From: Haploplasma axanthum
Lineage (GTDB): Bacteria > Bacillota_I > Bacilli_A > Acholeplasmatales > Acholeplasmataceae
NCBI RefSeq assembly: GCF_900660745.1
Contig: NZ_LR215048.1
Span: forward strand, 310,001-374,000
Reading direction: 5' to 3'
DNA: 64,000 nt
The translations under genes and the position numbers were made by a program. Below the pieces are notes generated by a model that saw only the letters and a program-made list of their open reading frames with translations, was not told the origin of the DNA and did no database searches. Shown here in pieces: positions 8,739 to 16,688 of the stretch; the first letter of the stretch is position 1, and each line of letters begins with the position of its first letter.

Positions 8739-10216
8739 GTTATAAAGTCTACATAAAAAATACTATAAAACAAGAAAAATCTCTTTATAAAGCAATTTCA
8801 ATAGCATCACGAGAAGATAATGCATATGTTTTAAGTAATCAAGAAAGAATTGTTTATAAACAAGATGGTAAGATTTATAAAAATATCAATAATGATGGTG
8901 TTGATATAAATTCAGAAACAAAAGAGTATATTAAACTTCCGATTAATTACTATCATAGTTCAACAAAAGCATTTGACTTAGAATATCACTCAGGTGCATA
9001 TAATTATATGTTTTCCAAAAATGGATATCAGAAACTTAAAACTAAAATACTTTTTAGTAAAGCTATTTATGAAGAAGCAAAAGACAGAACTAAATGGAAC
9101 GCCTATATCCTTTTTAATCATAAATCAGTTGATCAATTAGATTTAGGGTTAATAGCAAATATAATTAATAATGAAGTAATATTAAGACCATGTATGTATT
9201 ATATGGGTGGAAAATATCCTAAAGAATTTAAAGTCTATGAAGATATTATTATTACAAAGATGGTAAAAAATAATGATAATATATACTATGGTACTGATGA
9301 TTTAGAAATTGAATTTACTAAAAGTAAAAATGGTTGGGAAATTAACTTTTTAAATTTAACAACAAAAAAAGGACATAAGATAAAAATTGAATACGAAAAT
9401 ATCCATGAAGGAATAAATGATGATCGATTCTTAATAGGTGTTTCATATTGTCCTATAAATAGTGTTTTATGGAATCCTGAAAATGGAGGGAGTTTTAAGA
9501 ATATTATTTTTGAAAATACTATGATAAGTAATGGGACAAATGATTATGAATTTTATCCTGGATCTAAAACAATGAAAACAGGATATACGCAAGGATCTAA
9601 TTGGGCATATTATAAAACTGATAAGAATAAGTTTATAATGGGCACAGATTATAAGAATACAAAAACTTTTCGATATAATAAAAATAATATTATTGGAAGA
9701 GTGTTTGGTTTTCTAACAGTTGTAAGGGCGACAAAAGAAAGAACTCCTAAAAACTCAATATATTATGAATGTAGATGTGAATGTGGAAAAACGAGATTAG
9801 TAATAGTCGATAACCTAAAGAGAGGTAATGTAACAAGATGTAGAGAGTGTGCTAAAAAAGTAGATAATTTAGGTGATTATTCGAGAAACAAGGTTTCAAA
9901 TGCATTAAATGTTGAAGGTACAAATCTAGCAATAATAGTAAACAAGAGACAAAACTCTAATAATACATCGAAGCATAAAGGCGTAGTTTATGATAAAACT
10001 AGAAGAAAATGGAGAGCACAAATAGTTTTTAAGAAAAAATGCTACAATCTTGGTAGATTTAGTGATATTAAAGATGCTATTGATGCCAGAAAAAAAGCTG
10101 AGGAAGAACTATTTAATCCAATCGTTGAGAAATACGCTAGTAAAGATATTATTGTTAATGGAATTGATTATTCAAAATACGCAAAAGATATTTACGAGAA
10201 GAATTTTAAAAAGTAA
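8735..10216 (+). CDS. Unrecognised protein with C-terminal zinc ribbon and AP2-like DNA-binding domain
   Basis: A 493-residue protein. Roughly residues 1-310 form a strand-rich region I do not recognise. From about residue 325 the sequence becomes IIGRVFGFLTVVR, then YECRCECGK and RCRECAKK: a four-cysteine ribbon as seen in phage and homing-type proteins. Residues ~410-460 (SKHKGVVYDKTRRKWRAQI, then YNLGRFSD) resemble the AP2/integrase-type DNA-binding fold common in phage HNH proteins, but no HNH motif is present. The start overlaps the DUF3781 stop. It may be a fusion of a foreign DNA-binding tail to an unrelated protein. Function unknown. Confidence 0.55.
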   Translation: MSYKVYIKNTIKQEKSLYKAISIASREDNAYVLSNQERIVYKQDGKIYKNINNDGVDINSETKEYIKLPINYYHSSTKAFDLEYHSGAYNYMFSKNGYQKLKTKILFSKAIYEEAKDRTKWNAYILFNHKSVDQLDLGLIANIINNEVILRPCMYYMGGKYPKEFKVYEDIIITKMVKNNDNIYYGTDDLEIEFTKSKNGWEINFLNLTTKKGHKIKIEYENIHEGINDDRFLIGVSYCPINSVLWNPENGGSFKNIIFENTMISNGTNDYEFYPGSKTMKTGYTQGSNWAYYKTDKNKFIMGTDYKNTKTFRYNKNNIIGRVFGFLTVVRATKERTPKNSIYYECRCECGKTRLVIVDNLKRGNVTRCRECAKKVDNLGDYSRNKVSNALNVEGTNLAIIVNKRQNSNNTSKHKGVVYDKTRRKWRAQIVFKKKCYNLGRFSDIKDAIDARKKAEEELFNPIVEKYASKDIIVNGIDYSKYAKDIYEKNFKK

Positions 10217-10238
10217 CTAATAAAGGTTACTTTTTTTT
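10211..10238 (+). terminator. Terminator after the ABC/DUF3781 operon
   Basis: Stem AAGTAAC (10211-10217) / GTTACTT (10226-10232), 8-base loop and an eight-T run. It overlaps the stop codon of the preceding gene. Confidence 0.8.
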
Positions 10239-10241
10239 AAT

Positions 10242-10264
10242 AAAAAATGAGGTATTTAACCTCA
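10242..10264 (-). terminator. Terminator of the AgrC-like kinase gene
   Basis: Stem TGAGGT (10248-10253) / ACCTCA (10259-10264), which on the minus strand is followed by TTTTTT. The hairpin includes the kinase stop codon. Confidence 0.65.
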
Positions 10265-11572
10265 TTCAATAGTTTTTGGAATTGATAATTGAATTGTAAA
10301 AATTTTTCTTTCTTTATTAACTGATGCTTGTGTGAATCCACCTTTTTTAGTAATAATCTCATTAACAATTTTTAATCCAAGACCATGTAATACTCTATCT
10401 GATTTAGTTGTCACATAATCATTGTTGTCAATTATAATTTCATTATAATAATTATTTGATATTGAAACTACTAACCAGTTATTAACGGCAGAACTTTTAA
10501 TTTTAATGAATCTTTTATCAATTGGAGATTGAATTGATGCTTCTAATGCATTACTTAGAATGTTTGTGAAAACTTTCATAAGTTCTAATTGAGTGAACTT
10601 AATAGTATTAGGGAATTTCAAGTTAGAAGAAAAATTAATGTTATTTAGTATACACTTGTTTGAATAATCAAAGATAATAGCATCAACAATAAATGAATTT
10701 GATGTTTTCTCAAGAATAGGAATATTTATTTCTTGCTCTTCAGCTAATATTTCTTTTATAAAAGTTAGGGCTTCATCATTTTTAGCATTTAATACATAAG
10801 TTTGGATTGATTTTATTACACTATAGTAATCGTGTTTAAATTTAGCCATCTCAGTAATATATGATTGATACTTTTCATAATGAGTTAATTGCATATCAAG
10901 TTGCTCCTCTAATTTTACTGTATAGACTTCATTTTCAATTAACTTAATAAGATTCAAAATATTTCTTAATATGTATGAAAAAACAATTATAGACAATAAA
11001 CTCGTAAAGAAGTATGTCAAAGAATACCAAAGGTTATTATCTAAAATATATCGACCTTGATTAACCATATATATAAAAGCAATTTCAATTAATGTATAGC
11101 AAGTCAAAAAGAATACTTGTTTTGGAACTGAAAATAGAAGTTTTAATCTTTCTTTTTTCAATATTAAGACAAGAGCGATCAATAATAGTAAAGATAATAA
11201 AGAAGTTATATGCGAAATAACTATTAATGCAGATGAAGAAGATATTTCTTGAATATTTTTATTAACAATTAATGAGTATGCAGAAAGGACAATTCCTCTT
11301 GATGAATAATAGTTGAATATATAGAGTGTACCTAGGAATAGAGCATCTAATAGTCTCATTCTAATACCAAAATAGAAAACTAGAATCTGAATAACTAAAC
11401 TAAATGGTAGTGCATAGTCACCTAAATCGATATATACGGATATTAAAACATATGTAGCAATGATTAGAGAAGCTATAATATATTCAAACCAATGTCTTTT
11501 TCCAGTTTTAAAGTTTAACTTAAAATAGACTAATGTAATTATAAAACCAATAATAAATCCCATTGAACTCAT
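10262..11572 (-). CDS. AgrC-like sensor histidine kinase (GHKL type)
   Basis: A 436-residue membrane sensor. The first ~205 residues hold about six hydrophobic helices, followed by a coiled linker and the phospho-acceptor region FKHDYYS (H near residue 247). The ATPase end carries the N-box (NILSNALEASI) and LHGLGLKIVNEI, as in the AgrC/ComD peptide-pheromone receptor group. Its ATG overlaps the stop of the upstream response-regulator fragment in ATGA, showing that the two were once an operon. With the regulator truncated, the kinase is orphaned unless it pairs with a regulator elsewhere. Confidence 0.8.
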   Translation of the reverse strand: MSSMGFIIGFIITLVYFKLNFKTGKRHWFEYIIASLIIATYVLISVYIDLGDYALPFSLVIQILVFYFGIRMRLLDALFLGTLYIFNYYSSRGIVLSAYSLIVNKNIQEISSSSALIVISHITSLLSLLLLIALVLILKKERLKLLFSVPKQVFFLTCYTLIEIAFIYMVNQGRYILDNNLWYSLTYFFTSLLSIIVFSYILRNILNLIKLIENEVYTVKLEEQLDMQLTHYEKYQSYITEMAKFKHDYYSVIKSIQTYVLNAKNDEALTFIKEILAEEQEINIPILEKTSNSFIVDAIIFDYSNKCILNNINFSSNLKFPNTIKFTQLELMKVFTNILSNALEASIQSPIDKRFIKIKSSAVNNWLVVSISNNYYNEIIIDNNDYVTTKSDRVLHGLGLKIVNEIITKKGGFTQASVNKERKIFTIQLSIPKTIE

Positions 11573-11680
11573 GATATATCCATTTCCTTCATCAAGTATT
11601 TTGAAAACTTCTCTTTAACATATTTTACACGAGTGATTCCGATTGGGATCATTTTTTCATTTTTTAAGCGTAGATATGGA
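11569..11680 (-). pseudogene. C-terminal remnant of a LytTR-type response regulator
   Basis: On the minus strand, 11680-11569 reads PYLRLKNEKMIPIGITRVKYV..., then KEKFSKYL and a TGA stop that overlaps the kinase ATG. A 'LKNxKxIPIxRxxVKxVKEKF' ending is the typical last strand and helix of LytTR DNA-binding domains (AgrA, ComE). Upstream of about 11680 the homology stops and the sequence becomes the beginning of an RCC1-like reading frame on the other strand. The receiver and most of LytTR are therefore lost. Confidence 0.65.
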
Positions 11681-11682
11681 AT

Positions 11683-12315
11683 TTGAATAATAAAATAAAA
11701 GAATATCAAGTTGGAGATTATCATGGAATGGCACTTCTTGAGTCAAACGAATTATATGTGTGGGGTTATAATGCTGAAGGACAATTAGGACTAGGAAATA
11801 CAGTAAGATCGTTAATACCTATTGTTAATCCAAATACAGAAAGTTTAAGTATTAGTAAGATTTTTGCAGGATATTTAAGTGCTAGTGCTTTAATAACAAC
11901 CGATAATAAGATATATGTATGGGGCTATAGTGCTTATGGGAGACTTGGCTTTCCAGCAAGCATGAATACTCCAAAGGAATTACCTACATCAATTAATAAT
12001 GAATATAACGATATTGTTTTTGGTGATTATCATACACTTATTGGAACAAAAGAAGGATATATCTATGGGATCGGTAGTAACGCATAAAGTCAATTAGGAA
12101 TTAACACAACAGGTAATTATATACCTATGTCGCTTATTAATAATCCAAGTTTTACTTTTGTAGCAAATCAAATTGCTTACGAAGGCTATAGTTTCGATCT
12201 TTATACATATGAAAAAGAAGGCTATGAGTTTAAAGGTTGGTATCTTGACAAAGATTATAACCAAGAATATTATCAAGGCTTTGGAATTCCAAATATGCTT
12301 TACGCAAGATGGTAA
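11683..12315 (+). pseudogene. RCC1-repeat protein with an InlB-type repeat, truncated and interrupted
   Basis: The frame encodes RCC1 blade repeats (LYVWGYNAEGQLGLGNT and IYVWGYSAYGRLGF) and stops at TAA 12085-12087, where GSNA-stop-SQLG replaces the expected GSNAxGQLG. The same frame then continues to 12315 through an InlB B-repeat/'Listeria-Bacteroides' type segment (YEFKGWYLDKDYN). Such proteins are normally secreted and much longer, but there is no signal peptide and the only start is a TTG at the junction with the regulator remnant. It is a double-damaged fragment: N-terminal truncation plus one nonsense codon. Confidence 0.75.
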
Positions 12316-12353
12316 AAGATATATATATAATTTTTTTAGATACTAATGATTTT

Positions 12354-12381
12354 AGGAGAGGTTTAAAACACTTCTCTTTTT
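12354..12381 (+). terminator. Probable terminator after the RCC1 pseudogene
   Basis: AGGAGAGGT (12354-12362) pairs with ACTTCTCTT (12370-12378) through two G-U pairs, followed by Ts. Confidence 0.5.
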
Positions 12382-12414
12382 CATTGTAAAAATAGGTTAT
12401 AACACTATCTTTAA

Positions 12415-12444
12415 TTGGATTAAAAGTGTCTTTAATGTTATAAT
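12415..12444 (+). promoter_or_regulatory. Promoter of the MsbA-like ABC exporter
   Basis: TTGGAT (12415-12420), an 18-base spacer, and TATAAT (12439-12444) with an extended TG at 12436-12437. Confidence 0.6.
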
Positions 12445-12473
12445 CGAATGTAATGTTTTGGAGGTAATTAATT

Positions 12474-14195
12474 ATGATAAAATCATTTTTTGCATATTAT
12501 AAACCATATAAGAAATTATTCTTTTTAGATTTCTTTTGTGCTGTTATAGTTGCAGGATTAGAAATAGTTTTTCCTGTTGTTGTTAATAAGGTAATAAGAG
12601 AGTATTTGCCTGATCAAGATTTAGTGTTAATAATTACGGCTGTATCTGCGTTAGTAGGCTTTTATATATTTAGTGCAATGTTGCAATATATTGTTACATA
12701 CTTTGGTCATAAGTTAGGGCATTTAATTGAACGTGATATGAGAAAAAGATTATTTAATCATTTAACGCTTCAACCATTTACTTTTTATGATGATAGAAAA
12801 GTTGGAGAATTAATGTCTAGAATGACTACCGATTTATTTGAAATTGGAGAAGTGGCACATCATGGCCCTGAAGATATATTTATCGCCATATCAAGCCTAA
12901 TTGTTACATTTGTATTAATGTTTTATGTTCATCCAATACTTGCAGTAATATCGGTTGTTTTAGTTCCTATAATTACCGTACTTATTGTTTACTTTAATAA
13001 AAGAATGACAAAAGTTAATCGTGAAATATATAATGAACTTGCTGATTTTAATTCAGGTATTGAAAGTGTAATGAGTGGGATAAGAGTTGTTAAGGCATTT
13101 AGTAATGAAGAATTTGAAAATCAAAAATTTTATAAATTAAATGAAGGATATAAAAATGCTAAATTAAAGTTTTATCAAGTTATGGGATTAAGCCATACTA
13201 TTAATACTTTGTTAATAAGACTTTTAAGCTTAATAGCATTGTTAGCAAGTTCCGTTTTTTATATTAAGGGATATATAAGTGATTATTCAGATGTCATATA
13301 TTTTATATTGCTAACAAATGTTTTAATTAAGCCAATTGAGAAAATGAATGCAGTGATTGAAAGTTATCCAAAGGGAATCGCTGGATTTAAAAGATATCAA
13401 GAGTTATTAAGTATTAAACCATCAATAGTTGATAAAACTAATGCAGAAGAACTTAATAATGTTTTAGGAAATATTGAATACAAAAATGTTTCATTCTCTT
13501 ATGGTGAAGAAAAAGAAGTTTTAAGTAAAATAAACTTTAAGATAAAAGCTGGAGAAACGATTGCTTTTGTTGGTCCATCAGGTGGTGGTAAAAGCACACT
13601 GTGTAACTTATTACCAAGATTCTATGACATAACGGGTGGAGATATATTAATTGATTCTAAATCAATACAAGATGTTACGCTAAAGTCATTAAGGGAAAAT
13701 ATTGGAATTGTTCAACAAGAAGTCTTTATATTTAATGGTTCATTAAGAGATAACATTAAATATGGGAAGTTAGATGCAACTGAAGAAGAAATTCTTAAAG
13801 CTGCAAAATATGCTCAATTAGATGAAGTTATTAAAGATTTAGAATTTGGATTGGATACAATTCTAGGAGATCGTGGTATTAAGTTATCTGGAGGTCAAAG
13901 ACAAAGACTTTCAATAGCGAGAATGTTCCTTAAAAACCCACCTATTTTAATTCTAGATGAAGCGACTAGTGCACTTGATTCAACTACCGAAATGTTAATT
14001 CAAGAATCTCTTGAAAAGCTATCAAAAGGAAGAACAACATTGGTGATTGCTCATAGACTATCAACAATTAAAAATGCTGATAGAATTTTTGTAATAACTA
14101 AAAAAGGCATATTAGAGTCTGGAACACATAAAGAGTTATTAAATAATAATGGGATGTATGCTAAACTTTATAATATGCAGTTTGATATCTCATAG
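12474..14195 (+). CDS. ABC multidrug/lipid exporter, MsbA-like half-transporter
   Basis: A 573-residue half-transporter with six predicted helices (about residues 10-300), Walker A GPSGGGKST, signature LSGGQRQRLSIAR, Walker B ILILDEATSALD and the H-loop IAHRLST. It stands alone with its own promoter and a GGAGG ribosome site, so it is probably a homodimer. Substrate not predictable. Its C-terminal tail (AKLYNMQFD) is nearly repeated in the remnant at 424-486. It is followed 61 bases later by an OLD-like ATPase. Confidence 0.9.
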   Translation: MIKSFFAYYKPYKKLFFLDFFCAVIVAGLEIVFPVVVNKVIREYLPDQDLVLIITAVSALVGFYIFSAMLQYIVTYFGHKLGHLIERDMRKRLFNHLTLQPFTFYDDRKVGELMSRMTTDLFEIGEVAHHGPEDIFIAISSLIVTFVLMFYVHPILAVISVVLVPIITVLIVYFNKRMTKVNREIYNELADFNSGIESVMSGIRVVKAFSNEEFENQKFYKLNEGYKNAKLKFYQVMGLSHTINTLLIRLLSLIALLASSVFYIKGYISDYSDVIYFILLTNVLIKPIEKMNAVIESYPKGIAGFKRYQELLSIKPSIVDKTNAEELNNVLGNIEYKNVSFSYGEEKEVLSKINFKIKAGETIAFVGPSGGGKSTLCNLLPRFYDITGGDILIDSKSIQDVTLKSLRENIGIVQQEVFIFNGSLRDNIKYGKLDATEEEILKAAKYAQLDEVIKDLEFGLDTILGDRGIKLSGGQRQRLSIARMFLKNPPILILDEATSALDSTTEMLIQESLEKLSKGRTTLVIAHRLSTIKNADRIFVITKKGILESGTHKELLNNNGMYAKLYNMQFDIS

Positions 14196-14256
14196 CACTA
14201 AAGATACAAAAGAGATTGTAATAATATGTCAAATTTAAAATAAAGGGGATAAAATA

Positions 14257-16034
14257 ATGAGAATAAAAGAAATTGAAATAGAAAAGTATAAATCTATAAA
14301 AGAAAAACAAAAAATTGATTTCACATCACAACTTATTATTTTTGTTGGTAAGAATGGAAGTGGAAAAACAAATATACTTGATGCGATTCACACTATTTTT
14401 TCTGTTGAAAACTCTGATTTGAGAAAGTATCTAGATTATAAGTTCTACATAGAAGTAGGCGATAAAGATATTGAAAAAAATAGTAGTCTTAAAAAAACGA
14501 AGTTATTGAAGCATATGCATCAAAAGATAATAAAAGTGTATATAAAAATATTAATAAAATAAAATCACCAATGTTAATTAATATCATTGAGAAAACCGAG
14601 AATTCTATTTATAGTTTGTCAAAGCAATTGAAAGTAGAACTTGAAAAATATAATGATTTTATAAATAAATTTAATTCGAAAATACATGGGAAAGATTTTT
14701 TTAATTTTGATATGAAATATACATCTGATAATATTGAGAATTCAACAAATTATTACCATTTTTTTGAGAATCTACATAATAAAAATGATCAAATGATAAA
14801 GGAACTAGAGATAAATATTAAGGATATTAGACAAAATGATGAACTGACATTTAAAGATTATTTTTTCTCTAATAATACATTTAATCATGATAAAGAATAT
14901 AAGTTGATATATAAAAAACCTAGAATTACATCATTTGAAGAAAAGTATATAAAAATAGATGAAAAAGGTATTATTGATGAAATTGAAAAGATTAATATTA
15001 AAACAACGAAGTATAGAGATAAAATAAAAGAATTATTTGACAAGTTTGATCAAGAAATCTCAATTTTAAGAAGTATTATTTATATTGATGAAGAAAGTAA
15101 AGGGGAAAATGATAATAATTATTTTTCTATATTAAGAGAAATTTTTAGTATATGTAATCCGAAAATATATTACTTGAGTAATGATAATAATGAATTATTC
15201 TTTAAAAAAGATTATAGGAGATATAATAGTACGATTGATGAGAAAAGGATAATTGAAACATTTATAAGATACAGATATAGTGATAGAGAGATGAGTGAGA
15301 TAAATCAGAAAATAAATAAGGGTAATTTTTTGATAGACAAAGAGGAATTATCAGTTAATTTGGAAAAATATATTAATGAAAACTTACCTGAATATGAAAA
15401 AAATATAAAGATTAAAGTCGATAAAAATTTGGTATTTTCTATAATTGAAGAAACTGGTGAAATAATACCGTTTAGTGAAACAAATACAGGTAGAAAATGG
15501 TTCATAACATATTTTTTTATAAAAAGTTGTTTAAGAGAAGGCGATATTTTAATAATGGATGAACCAGCAAATTATTTGCATCCTGAAGCACAAATTCAAG
15601 TCTTAAGTGAAGTAGAGAAACTTTCTAAAAAAAATAAGATTATAATGACAACTCATAGTCCATATATGATTAGTCCTATAGCTCTTGTTTATTATGTTGA
15701 GATGAGCACAAATGGAACTAGAATAATAGAGAAAGAGAATAATCAGTTTAATTTGATTCACGACGGTTTAGGAGTTCCTAAGACAAAACTTTTTATTGCA
15801 GATTTATTATTGAATAATAATTTAGATACTCTTGATGAAATAGCAAAAAAATTAAACATTTATTTTAAAGAAAAAGGAATTAAACAAAGTGAGATAGCAA
15901 ATGATTATGGTTCTGATATTAGAACAATTAATAGAAAATTAAATAAACGATCGAATTTGTCCTATGACGATATTAGGTGGTTTTGTGAAAAGTATGATAT
16001 AGATATAATTAGCCTATTATCTAAGCCTTTATAA
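14257..16034 (+). pseudogene. OLD-like AAA ATPase with C-terminal HTH, frameshifted at a poly-A run
   Basis: The N-terminus is MRIKEIEIEKYKSIKE with Walker A GKNGSGKTN. The frame breaks at the seven-A run 14491-14497 and ends at 14562; the true continuation (NEVIEAYASKD) lies in the frame that is open from there to 16034. One extra A would restore a ~592-residue protein. The C-terminal half has a signature-like region, Walker B ILIMDEPANYLHPEAQ and the switch THSPYM, typical of RecF/OLD-type ATPases used in phage defence. The last ~65 residues (IKQSEIANDYGSDIRTINRKL) look like a Cro/XRE helix-turn-helix, an unusual addition. The break could be decay, phase variation or polymerase slippage. 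Confidence 0.7.
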
Positions 16035-16107
16035 CTCAATTTATGTCCTTTTAAAAATTATTTTTTTTCTGTAAAATGTATGTATAGTTTAAAAAAGGAG
16101 ATTAGCC

Positions 16108-16419
16108 ATGAAAAAAAATATTAGAAAAATTTGGGAAGAAAAGTATGGTGAAAGGAATGAGGTGACTGATTACTCAGGAAGGGTAATGAAAAAGAATAGT
16201 ATTGGAAATTCAAAGTGTTTTTTTGAACCAACTATAGATCATATACGGCCATTATCACTTGGAGGAAAAGACGTTATTGGTAACATAGTTATTTGTAGTA
16301 GACTTACTAACCAAGAAAAAGCTGATAAATTTAATACTTGGAATGTTAATAATAGGAACTTTCAAGCAAAACGTGTTAAAGGTAGTCGAGATGCATACAA
16401 AATAGAAGAAATAGTATAA
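16108..16419 (+). CDS. Small HNH endonuclease-like protein
   Basis: A 103-residue protein with the HNH core: IDHIRPLSLGGKDVIGNIVICSRLTNQEKADK supplies the DH, GG, N and terminal N/K positions. There are no zinc-binding CxxC pairs. It has its own GGAG ribosome site and lies 73 bases after the ATPase gene on the same strand. An ATPase followed by an HNH protein recalls the Septu layout (PtuA/PtuB), but this HNH family also occurs alone, so a shared system is only a suggestion. Confidence 0.65.
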   Translation: MKKNIRKIWEEKYGERNEVTDYSGRVMKKNSIGNSKCFFEPTIDHIRPLSLGGKDVIGNIVICSRLTNQEKADKFNTWNVNNRNFQAKRVKGSRDAYKIEEIV

Positions 16420-16458
16420 CATATACGTTAAGAGAGACTAAACATCCTAGAAAACCTC

Positions 16459-16490
16459 AAAGTGGATGATTTTATTATAATCTACTTTTA
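16459..16490 (+). terminator. Probable terminator after the HNH gene
   Basis: AAAGTGGAT (16459-16467) pairs with ATCTACTTT (16480-16488) with one G-U pair; the T run after it is short. Confidence 0.4.
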
Positions 16491-16653
16491 CTTTAGTGAT
16501 TAATCATTATAGAAATATAATTTTTTATATATTTGAAGATAAACAAAACATATCTAAATATATTCGACTGTTTTTATAGACACAATTAAAATGCTGTGTA
16601 TGAGGTATTATAGACAATAAAACAAATTAAGAAAATTGAATATGAAATAAATA

Positions 16654-16662
16654 TGTTATAAT
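16654..16662 (+). promoter_or_regulatory. Extended -10 promoter of the GT80 lipoprotein gene
   Basis: TGTTATAAT at 16654-16662, 27 bases before the ATG. An AAAAGGAG ribosome site lies between them. Confidence 0.5.
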
Positions 16663-16688
16663 TAAATAAAAAGGAGATAAAAATTGAT

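Noticed and set aside
14257-16419. Confident assignment as a Septu defence system
   Set aside because: The ATPase has an extra HTH and is frameshifted, and the HNH protein belongs to a family that also occurs alone. Only the layout is similar.
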